In this document: one piece after another, positions 1-6,912 of the stretch
Layout: the number at the start of each line of letters is the position of its first letter
How positions within the stretch are numbered: the first letter of the stretch is position 1
Notes under the pieces: model-generated
The model's database searches: none
Seen by the model: only the letters and a program-made list of their open reading frames with translations
What the model was told of the DNA's origin: nothing
Position numbers and translations under genes: made by a program
DNA from: JALYOC01 sp036675345
Lineage (GTDB): Bacteria > Myxococcota > Myxococcia > Myxococcales > Myxococcaceae
Reading direction: 5' to 3'
Length of the DNA stretch: 64,000 bases
Assembly: GCA_036675345.1 (NCBI GenBank)
Contig: JAKFFE010000021.1
Coordinates: 62,001 to 126,000, forward strand

Positions 1-115
1 GTTCCTGACCCAGGCTCTCCGCCAGGTAGCCCAGCCCGTAGCCCGCGAAGGAGACGCCAAACAGCGCGCCGACGATGATCCCGATGCCAACCAACGACCA
101 GAATGCGCGAGGCAT
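1..115 (-). CDS. Partial small membrane protein (N-terminus only)
   Basis: An ATG at 115 follows the nuoG stop (119-121) by 3 bases and opens a frame that runs off the left edge of the window; 38 residues are visible. The first third is hydrophobic (a run like VGIGIIVGALFGVSFAGYGL), so the product is a membrane protein. The position is where nuoH or another complex I membrane subunit would be expected, but the visible residues do not show the Glu-Arg-Lys signature of the first NuoH helix, so I leave it unnamed. Co-transcription with nuoCDG is likely from the tight spacing. Confidence 0.5.
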   Translation of the reverse strand, partial: MPRAFWSLVGIGIIVGALFGVSFAGYGLGYLAESLGQE

Positions 116-118
116 GTC

Positions 119-1978
119 CTAGATCCCCCTCACCCGAGGCTCACCGAATTCGCGCCGGCCCATGGGCCGCCCATCCGCGCCGGTGGGCAGCGGACGAACC
201 CCACCGCGCTCGCGCGCCGGAGGAGCGTTCTTGTCCCACTCGAACGACTTGAGCTCCGGGACCCTGGCAGACAGCGCGCGGAACACCTCCCGCGCGGAGT
301 TGTAGCGGGTGGTCAGGCCCAGCTCGTTCATCAACTCCGAGGCCCACTTCCAGTGCGGCTGGCTCTCCCCCTGTCCGGGGTAGGCCTTGCGGAAGCGCTG
401 GGTGATCCCGTCCAGGTTGCTGAACGTCCCCTCGTCCTCGGTGTGCGGGGTGGCCGGCAGCAGGTAGTGGGCCTGGGCGGTGATCGCGTTCTCGTTGATC
501 GCCTGCACCACCAGCAGCTCCAGCTTCTGCAGCGACTGGGCAAACTTGCCCGCGTCCACCGGGACCTCGGCGCCGATCGCGTAGAGGGCCTTGATCTTCC
601 CACCCTCGATCCCCTTGGACAGCTCCTCGAACGGACGCAGCGCCAGGCCCAGCCCGGCCGCCACCCACTCCAGGCCCTTGCGGTTGGGGTTCTTGTCGGC
701 GGTCATCAGCAGGTGATCCGCGGCGCCGCTGGGACGGCCGCCCACGAAGACTTCCTTCGCCCCCAGCACCTCCTGGGCAAACGCCAGGGAGGCCAGCAGA
801 TCCTCGTTGGAGGAGAGGGGCGAGGCCAGGACGGAGACCTTGCCCTTGAGCGGCGCCAGCTTGCCGGCCAGCTCCTTGAGCGCCTCGGCCCGGGTGGCCT
901 CCCGCACATCGGCGCCGCGGCCGATGTACGCCAGCTTGACCCGACCCTGGGACAGGTACTTGTAGGAGACCCGGCCCTGGTCGCACATCCAGCTCTTGTT
1001 GATCGCCTCGTTCTCGCGCGGACGGTACCGGTAGGTGTCCTGCTCGAAGAAGTCCACGTAGGTGCTGCAGCCGCGCGAACAGCCGGTGCACACCGAGGGC
1101 GCGGCGGAGAGGAACCAGGCGCGGGCCTTGAACCGGAAGTCGCGGTTGAGCAGCGCGCCCACCGGGCAGATGTCCACGGTGTTGCCGGCGTAGTTGGAGT
1201 TCAGCTCCGCGCCGGGGAACACGTCGATCACCTCATGGCTGCCGCGGCCGAACACGCCCAGCTGCGGCTCCTGGGGGATCTCCGCCATGAACCGGACGCA
1301 GCGGGTGCAGAGGATGCACCGCTCCTGGTCCAGCACCACCAGCGGGCCCAGCACCTTGCGCTTGTTCTTGAGGACCTTCTGGCCCTCCAGGCGCGAGGGC
1401 TTGGCGTCGTACCGCATGTAGTAATCCTGCAGCTTGCACTCCCCGGCCTGGTCGCAGATCGCGCAGTCCACCGGGTGGTTGAGCAGGTAGAACTCCATCG
1501 TCGCCCGTTCCTGGTCCTGGACCTTGAACGTGTCGGTCTTCACCGCCACGCCCTCGGCGCAGGGGGTCTGACAGGCGGGCACCAGCTTGGGCGCGTTGGA
1601 GGCCTCCACCAGGCACATCCGGCAGTTGGCCGCGATCGAGAGGCGGGGGTGGTAGCAGTAGTAGGGGATCTCGACGCCCACCTGCTTGGCGGCCTCGATC
1701 ATGTTGGTCCCCGGCTTGACCACCACCTCCAGCCCGTTGACGGTGAAGGTCACCATCCCCGGGTTCTTGGGCGCCGGCTTGGGCGGCGGACCTCCCGCGG
1801 GAGGCGCGGGCGGCTTGGACGCCGGCTGGGCTTCATGCCCGGCCCTCTCCCCGGTGGCGGTGGGAGGGGCGGGGGGATTGGAGGGCTCCGACCCGACCTT
1901 GGCGGCCGGGCTGGTGGTGGGGGCGCCCTCGGCGGGGCGGCTGCCGCCCGAACCGACCGGCTTGTCCTTGTCGCTCAC
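119..1978 (-). CDS. nuoG: NADH-quinone oxidoreductase subunit G (NuoG), with Pro/Ala-rich N-terminal extension
   Basis: Large iron-sulfur subunit of the peripheral arm of complex I, cytoplasmic side of the membrane. The GTG start at 1978 overlaps the nuoD stop (GTGA), implying translational coupling; the product is 619 residues. Residues 1-74 are a Pro/Ala/Ser-rich extension. From Met75 comes the 2Fe-2S ferredoxin domain (Cys in YYCYHP, NCRMC and PACQTP), then the His-Cys cluster (NHPVDCAICDQAGEC), the 4Fe-4S domain (RCILCTRC, DICPVG), and the molybdopterin-family 4Fe-4S motif (CTGCSRGC plus a later Cys in SWMCDQG). The molybdopterin-like C-terminal domain is shorter than in many NuoG proteins. 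Family is certain; whether the extension is translated is not, since Met75 is an alternative start. Confidence 0.95.
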   Translation of the reverse strand: MSDKDKPVGSGGSRPAEGAPTTSPAAKVGSEPSNPPAPPTATGERAGHEAQPASKPPAPPAGGPPPKPAPKNPGMVTFTVNGLEVVVKPGTNMIEAAKQVGVEIPYYCYHPRLSIAANCRMCLVEASNAPKLVPACQTPCAEGVAVKTDTFKVQDQERATMEFYLLNHPVDCAICDQAGECKLQDYYMRYDAKPSRLEGQKVLKNKRKVLGPLVVLDQERCILCTRCVRFMAEIPQEPQLGVFGRGSHEVIDVFPGAELNSNYAGNTVDICPVGALLNRDFRFKARAWFLSAAPSVCTGCSRGCSTYVDFFEQDTYRYRPRENEAINKSWMCDQGRVSYKYLSQGRVKLAYIGRGADVREATRAEALKELAGKLAPLKGKVSVLASPLSSNEDLLASLAFAQEVLGAKEVFVGGRPSGAADHLLMTADKNPNRKGLEWVAAGLGLALRPFEELSKGIEGGKIKALYAIGAEVPVDAGKFAQSLQKLELLVVQAINENAITAQAHYLLPATPHTEDEGTFSNLDGITQRFRKAYPGQGESQPHWKWASELMNELGLTTRYNSAREVFRALSARVPELKSFEWDKNAPPARERGGVRPLPTGADGRPMGRREFGEPRVRGI

Positions 1979-3219
1979 TGCTCTACCTCCCCGCCAATCA
2001 TGTTGATGGTGTCGAACGTCGGGATCAGATCCGCCAGCATCCGCCCTTCGATCATCCGCGGCACCGCCGAGAGGATCGGGAAGCCGGGGGCGCGGACGTG
2101 GCACTTGTAGGGCCGGCCGGTGCCGTCGCTGACCAGGTACCAGCCCAGCTCGCCGTTGGCGGCCTCGGTGGAGTCGTAGACCTCACCAGCGGGAACCGGC
2201 ACCCCCTCCATCACCAGCTTGAAGTGCGAGATCACGCCTTCGATGGTGCCGTAGACCTCCGGCTTGGGGGGAAGCACGATCCGCCAGTCGTCCAGGATCA
2301 CCGGTCCGTCGGGAATCTTGGCCAGCGCCTGGCGGATGATCCGGTCCGACTGCTTGAGCTCCTCGATCCGCATCAGGTAGCGATCGAAGTTGTCCCCGTT
2401 GGAGCCGATCGGGACATCGAAGTCCAGCTGGTCGTAGACCCAGTACGGCTTGGCCTTGCGGACGTCGTAGTCCACCCCGTTGGCGCGCAGGCAGGGGCCG
2501 GTGAAGCCGAAGTCCAGGGCGTCATCGGTGCTGATCATCCCGGTGCCCCGCATCCGGTCGGTGAAGATCCGGTTCTTGGTGAGCAGGGCGTCGACCTCGC
2601 CGGCCAGCTCCTTCACCTTGTCCAGGGTCTTGAGCACCTTCTCGATCCAGCCCGGGGGCAGATCGCGGTTCACGCCGCCCACCCGGCCGAAGCTGGTGGT
2701 CAGCCGCGCCCCGGTCAGCTCGGTCACCCGGTCCATCACCAGCTCGCGCGCCTCCAGCCCGTAGAGGAAGCCGGCGAAGCCGCCCAGCTCCAGGGAGATC
2801 GCGCCCACGCAGGTCAGGTGGTCGTGGATCCGGTGCAGCTCCGAGCCCACCACCCGGATGTACTGGGCGCGCTCGGGGATCTCCACCCCCATCAGGCGCT
2901 CCACCGCGTTGAGGAACCCGAAGTTGTTCATCAACGCCGACAGGTAGTTGAGCCGGTCGGTGTACGGCAGCACCTGGTTCCAGGTGACGTTCTCGCAGCT
3001 CTTCTGGAAGCCGCGGTGCAGAAAGCCGATCTCCGGGTCGGCGGTGACGATCGTCTCGCCCTCCAGCTCCACCTTCAGCCGCACCGTGCCGTGCATGGCC
3101 GGGTGGGAAGGACCCAGGTTGATCTGCATCCGCTTGGTCTGCAGTTCGGCATCCAGCTCGTGATCGGGCGCCGGGATGACGGCGTGGTGACCCGCGGGGA
3201 TGGGCTTGCTCTCGCTCAT
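1975..3219 (-). CDS. nuoD: NADH-quinone oxidoreductase subunit D (NuoD)
   Basis: 49-kDa-type subunit of complex I, which with NuoB forms the quinone-binding pocket in the peripheral arm. It is 414 residues, normal for a stand-alone NuoD rather than a NuoCD fusion. The diagnostic start of the family, INLGPSHPAMHGTVR, appears near residue 33 and is followed by GFLHRGFQK, the TDRLNYLSA segment and GRVGGVNRD. An ATG start at 3219 has AGGA about nine bases upstream. It lies 32 bases after nuoC and overlaps nuoG by four bases, so it is the middle gene of a nuoCDG transcript. Confidence 0.97.
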   Translation of the reverse strand: MSESKPIPAGHHAVIPAPDHELDAELQTKRMQINLGPSHPAMHGTVRLKVELEGETIVTADPEIGFLHRGFQKSCENVTWNQVLPYTDRLNYLSALMNNFGFLNAVERLMGVEIPERAQYIRVVGSELHRIHDHLTCVGAISLELGGFAGFLYGLEARELVMDRVTELTGARLTTSFGRVGGVNRDLPPGWIEKVLKTLDKVKELAGEVDALLTKNRIFTDRMRGTGMISTDDALDFGFTGPCLRANGVDYDVRKAKPYWVYDQLDFDVPIGSNGDNFDRYLMRIEELKQSDRIIRQALAKIPDGPVILDDWRIVLPPKPEVYGTIEGVISHFKLVMEGVPVPAGEVYDSTEAANGELGWYLVSDGTGRPYKCHVRAPGFPILSAVPRMIEGRMLADLIPTFDTINMIGGEVEQ

Positions 3220-3251
3220 GAAGGTCTGTCCTGGGGATGCGGACTGAAGGG

Positions 3252-3785
3252 TTACTGGGCGCCGTTGGTGCCGGGGCCGCGGAAGATGTCCTTGATCGGC
3301 CGCTCGGGAACCAGCGGCTGGCGCTCACGCAGGCCGTAGTCCTTGCGCAGCGGGTGACCCTTGAACTCCTCGTACATCAGGATCCGGCGCAGGTCCGGGT
3401 GGCCCTCGAAGGAGATTCCGTAGAAGTCGAAGATGAACCGCTCCCACCAGTTGGCGCCCTGGAAGATCGGCGCCACCGAGGGGACGGTGGCGTGGTCCTC
3501 GTCCACCCGGACCTTGAGCCGCACGTGCTCGTTCCGTTTGAGGGACTTGAGGAAGTAGACCACCTCGAAGCGAGGGGTGGGCACCGGCAGGTTGAGCCGG
3601 TCCACTGCGTCCGCCGAGATGAAGAGGCGGAACTGCAGCTCCGGATCATTGCGAAGCAGTGCCATCACCTCGCGGAGCGCGGCGGGCTTGACCACGCCCC
3701 ACGCATCTCCAGCGCGATCGACGTAGCGTTCGTCCAGCGCTTCCGGGTAGCGGGAGGCGACCTTCTCCAGCGCGTAGTTGCTCAA
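3252..3785 (-). CDS. nuoC: NADH-quinone oxidoreductase subunit C (NuoC)
   Basis: 30-kDa subunit of the complex I peripheral arm. Family signatures are visible: the PRFEVVYFL strand, then ANWWERFIFDFYGISFEGHPDLRRI and GHPLRKDYGL (each seen as contiguous blocks near the C-terminus). I chose the TTG at 3785 (177 residues): GGGGA lies a few bases upstream and the protein then begins SNYALEKVASRYPEAL, as NuoC proteins do. A longer frame from a TTG at 3842 is rejected because that TTG is the -35 box of the operon promoter. First gene of the nuoCDG unit. Confidence 0.93.
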   Translation of the reverse strand: MSNYALEKVASRYPEALDERYVDRAGDAWGVVKPAALREVMALLRNDPELQFRLFISADAVDRLNLPVPTPRFEVVYFLKSLKRNEHVRLKVRVDEDHATVPSVAPIFQGANWWERFIFDFYGISFEGHPDLRRILMYEEFKGHPLRKDYGLRERQPLVPERPIKDIFRGPGTNGAQ

Positions 3786-3813
3786 GGGTTCCCCAGAGGA
3801 AAAAAGTCGCGGT

Positions 3814-3842
3814 CTTATAAGGAGCAACCGGGGAGCGGTCAA
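3814..3842 (-). promoter_or_regulatory. Sigma-70-type promoter for nuoCDG
   Basis: On the minus strand TTGACC (3842-3837) and TATAAG (3819-3814) are separated by exactly 17 bases, giving an expected transcription start near 3807 and a leader of about 22 bases before the nuoC TTG. Pattern match by eye; no experimental support. Confidence 0.75.
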
Positions 3843-3879
3843 AGACTATTTGCCCTGGCATGTTGCGCACTTAGGTTCG

Positions 3880-5898
3880 GTGGCGGATAAGCGGCCGCCA
3901 GTGTCCTTTCGCGCGCCAAGGTGGGGGTGGGTGGTCCTGGTCGGGGCAGTGACCGGGCTGGGGTTCTTTCTGCTGGAGGCAGGCCTCATCCTCCGGGGCG
4001 AATCGGTGGGACTCCGGGTGGATCTCCGGGGGCCGGTGGCCGCGTTCTTCGGCGCGGTCCGCCCTCAGCTGCCCGGGCTGCTGGGGCGGATTGTCCTCCT
4101 CTATCTGGCCGGGGGGGGGCTGCTGGCGCTGGCCGCGGCGGGGCTGACCTCGCTGCTGGCCTTGCGCACCGGGGTCGGCCGACGGCTGGCGGCGGTGGCC
4201 GAGGCCGGGGTGCTGCTGTCTTTGCTGGTGGCCTGGAAGGCGGTGCACCGCCCGGCGCTGTTCGACGATCTGCCCCCCCTCACCTCGCTGCTGGGCTGGC
4301 TGGTGGACCGAGTCCACCCCTGGCAGGTGGCGGCGGTGGCGGCCGGGTGGGGCGCCCTGCATCTGGGAGTGTGGTTGGTCCGCTCGCCGCTCCGGCTGCC
4401 GCACCAGACCCTGCGGATCGCCGGTGCCGGCGCGGCGCTGGTGGCGCTGGGCAGCGTGGGCGCCACCGCGGTGCCGGCGGCGCCCGCCCATCCGCTGCTG
4501 ATCCTGATCGGGGTGGACGCCTTTCGCCCCGACCGGCTGACCGCCCTGGGCAGCCCCCGCCCGGTGGCGCCAGTGCTGGACGGCCTGGTCGCCTCCGCCA
4601 CCCTGTTCACCAACGCCCACACCCCGATCGCCCAGACCGAACCGGCCTGGCGCAGCCTGCTCACCGCGCGCTGGCCGCAGCACACCGGGGTCCGCTACCC
4701 ACTGACCCCGGATCGGGAGCTGGTGCCCCTGCCGACGTTTCCCCAGCGACTGGCGGAGGCCGGCTTCCAGACCGTCTTCCACACCGACTGTTCGCGCTTC
4801 CACTACGAGGGACCGGCCTCCGGGTTCGCCTCCCGGGTCCAGCCCCCGCGGGGGGCGATCAACTTCCTGCTGGAGAAGCTGCGCTTCCGCGGAGTGGGGG
4901 TGCTGGGGGATCACCGCCTGGGGGCCTGGCTGCTGCCAGAGCTGATCGAAAACCGGGCGCTGGCCGGGATCCACGATCCACTGGGCTACGCGGACCGGCT
5001 GGCCGACGACTGGGTGACCCGGGCCCGGCGGGGTCCGGCGCTGCTGGCCTTCCACGCCACCGCCGCCCACTTCCCCGGCGACCCGGTCTATCCCTTCTAC
5101 CGGCGCTTCGTGCCCCCGGAGCAGCCGCTGCGCCGTCGGCTGCGGATGGTCTACGCGCCGATCGGCACCGACCGGACCAGCAGCTGGACCCGGGAGGGCA
5201 CCGAGGCCCTCTACGACGAACTGCTGGCGCAGGCCGACGCCCAGGTGGGGATCCTGCTGGACCGGCTGCGGGGCGCCGGCCTCTACGATCAGGCCACGGT
5301 GGTGGTGTTCTCCGACCACGGCGAGAGCTTCCACGCCAGCCATCCGGAGCTGGCCGGGGCCACCCCGGTACACGGGGCCCGGCTGCAGGAGGAGGAGAAC
5401 CGGATCCTGCTGGCGGTGAAGCTGCCCCACCAGCAGCGCCCGGCCCGCATCGACTCGCTGGTGCGGCTGATCGACGTGGGGCCGACCCTGCTGGAGTTGG
5501 CCGGGAGCGCCCCGCTGTCCGGCGCGGCGGGGCTCTCGCTGCTGCCCCTGCTGCGCGGGGAGGAGGAGCCCCCCCGGTTGCTGTACGCGGAGACCGGCTT
5601 TACCCACGCCCTGCCCAGCGCCTTTGATCCCGGCCACCTGGTGGGCGCGCCCCGCGCCTTCGAGGCCTATGCGCTGGGGGAGGCGGGGGTGGTGGAGATG
5701 TCCCCGGCCGCCGCCCTGAGCACCCTGCGGGAGAAGGACGTGGGCGCCTACGACGGCCGCCACTGGCTGATCCGTTCGCCTCGCAGCGACGGTTCGGTGG
5801 AGGAGCGCTGCACCGGGGCCTGTGAAAGGCTGCGGGCCTTCCTGGCCACCGTGTCCCCTCTGCCTCACTCTCCTCCCCAGGCCGGCCCGGGGCTGTAA
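3880..5898 (+). CDS. Membrane-anchored alkaline-phosphatase-superfamily (sulfatase-like) protein
   Basis: About five hydrophobic segments occupy the first 200 residues, then a periplasmic-type hydrolase/transferase domain begins at LILIGVDAFRPDRL. At the nucleophile position the sequence is QTEPAWRSLLTAR: Thr replaces the Cys/Ser that is converted to formylglycine in true sulfatases, and the Pro-Ser-Arg triplet is altered. This resembles phosphoethanolamine or phosphoglycerol transferases and phosphatases that use Thr. The metal ligands FSDHGES and a later His (TPVHGARL) are present. Start is uncertain: GTG at 3880 (AGG four bases upstream) or GTG at 3901. It is transcribed divergently from nuoC. 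A role in modifying envelope lipid or glycan is inference from the family. Confidence 0.75.
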   Translation: MADKRPPVSFRAPRWGWVVLVGAVTGLGFFLLEAGLILRGESVGLRVDLRGPVAAFFGAVRPQLPGLLGRIVLLYLAGGGLLALAAAGLTSLLALRTGVGRRLAAVAEAGVLLSLLVAWKAVHRPALFDDLPPLTSLLGWLVDRVHPWQVAAVAAGWGALHLGVWLVRSPLRLPHQTLRIAGAGAALVALGSVGATAVPAAPAHPLLILIGVDAFRPDRLTALGSPRPVAPVLDGLVASATLFTNAHTPIAQTEPAWRSLLTARWPQHTGVRYPLTPDRELVPLPTFPQRLAEAGFQTVFHTDCSRFHYEGPASGFASRVQPPRGAINFLLEKLRFRGVGVLGDHRLGAWLLPELIENRALAGIHDPLGYADRLADDWVTRARRGPALLAFHATAAHFPGDPVYPFYRRFVPPEQPLRRRLRMVYAPIGTDRTSSWTREGTEALYDELLAQADAQVGILLDRLRGAGLYDQATVVVFSDHGESFHASHPELAGATPVHGARLQEEENRILLAVKLPHQQRPARIDSLVRLIDVGPTLLELAGSAPLSGAAGLSLLPLLRGEEEPPRLLYAETGFTHALPSAFDPGHLVGAPRAFEAYALGEAGVVEMSPAAALSTLREKDVGAYDGRHWLIRSPRSDGSVEERCTGACERLRAFLATVSPLPHSPPQAGPGL

Positions 5899-6064
5899 CG
5901 ATCCGTGGTCTCCAGCGGCCCGGGACTCCAAAGTTTTCAGTCCCGCGATCGGCGCGGGGGAGGGACCCCGGGCAGTCTCAACCAGCAGGCGGTGTTGCGC
6001 TGTCGCCTCTTGAACAGCCGCTGGCCAGTCCGCGGCCTGCGGCGTGCAAGGGGAAGACCCCGCG

Positions 6065-6340
6065 ATGCTCGAACTGCACATCACCGACCAGGCCGCCTTC
6101 CATCTCTCCCGGCTCCCGCGAGGGCTCAACGAGCGGATCCGCAAGCGGCTGGAGGCGGTCGCCAACGTGGCCGGGGGCACTCCCTGGCAGGCGGCGTTCG
6201 TGGGGATGCGCGGGGCCCGGACCCTGGAGAGCGTGCTGGACGGCTTCGCCATGCGCTACTCGGTGGACGCAGCCGCGCAGTTGCTGATCCTGCTCTCGGT
6301 GGAGGATCGCCGGGAGAGTGGCCTTAGAATGGGGGCATGA
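6065..6340 (+). CDS. RelE/ParE-like small protein, no antitoxin beside it
   Basis: A 91-residue protein beginning MLELHITDQAAFHLSRLP, with an AGGGGAAGA ribosome-binding site upstream of the ATG. The layout (short beta strand, a helix with repeated Leu-Pro and basic residues, then strands ending in FAMRYSVD and LLILLSVED) resembles the RelE/ParE toxin fold. The usual partner antitoxin is missing: 166 bases upstream hold no gene, and the downstream gene is a thioesterase that overlaps it by four bases (ATGA). It is therefore more likely a domesticated RelE-fold protein than an active toxin module. Family assignment is tentative. Confidence 0.5.
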   Translation: MLELHITDQAAFHLSRLPRGLNERIRKRLEAVANVAGGTPWQAAFVGMRGARTLESVLDGFAMRYSVDAAAQLLILLSVEDRRESGLRMGA

Positions 6341-6801
6341 GCTCCCCCTGTCTGCAGGAACAATACGCCCCCCACAACGCCTGCTTCGGCTGCGGCCCCT
6401 CCAATGAGCAGGGGCTGCGGATCCGCAGCTTCGAGGAGGGGGAGACGGTGGTCGCCCGCTGGCGGCCCTCGCCCCATCACCAGGCGTTCCCCGGCGTGCT
6501 CAGCGGGGGGATCATCGGCACCCTGCTGGACTGCCACTGCAACTGGACCGCGGCCAACCACCTGATGAAGACCCAGGGCGCCTCCTCCCCTCCCTGCACG
6601 GTGACCGCGGAGTATGCGATCGGCCTGCGACGGCCCACCCCGATGGACGGGGAGTTGCTGCTGCGCGCGCGGGTGGTGGAGTCCCAGGGGGACCGGGCGG
6701 TGATCGAGGGGACCCTGGAGGCCAACGGCAAGGTGACCGCCACCTGTCGGGGAACCTTCGTGGCGGTCAAGGAGGGCCACCCGGCGTACCACCGCTGGTA
6801 G
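6337..6801 (+). CDS. PaaI-type hotdog-fold thioesterase
   Basis: A 154-residue single-domain protein. The N-terminus carries NACFGCGPSNEQGLRI, a Cys-x2-Cys motif common at the start of PaaI/YigI-like hotdog proteins. It is followed by HHQAFPGVLSGGIIGTLLD, the hotdog helix region that normally holds the catalytic acidic residue, and a strand-rich C-terminal half (VTAEYAIGLRRPTP). The likely activity is hydrolysis of an acyl-CoA thioester; substrate cannot be read from sequence. Its ATG overlaps the stop of the RelE-like gene, so the two are probably translated together. Confidence 0.75.
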   Translation: MSSPCLQEQYAPHNACFGCGPSNEQGLRIRSFEEGETVVARWRPSPHHQAFPGVLSGGIIGTLLDCHCNWTAANHLMKTQGASSPPCTVTAEYAIGLRRPTPMDGELLLRARVVESQGDRAVIEGTLEANGKVTATCRGTFVAVKEGHPAYHRW

Positions 6802-6912
6802 CCGGATCCGGGGCAAAACGGAGGCATCGGGGGACCCCGGGGTGGGTGAGGGTCGCCAGGCGTTCGTCGGGCCTGTAGATTGCCCGCCGTTCTCTCCTGC
6901 CGAGGATTCCGT

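Noticed and set aside
353..2110. Long plus-strand open frame opposite nuoG
   Set aside because: The minus-strand frame encodes an unmistakable NuoG; the antisense product is low-complexity and without motifs.
3786..3842. Longer NuoC starting at the TTG at 3842
   Set aside because: That TTG is the -35 box of a TTGACC-17-TATAAG promoter; the extra residues do not match NuoC N-termini.
6065..6340. A toxin-antitoxin module
   Set aside because: The RelE-like protein has no antitoxin on either side; the downstream partner is a thioesterase.
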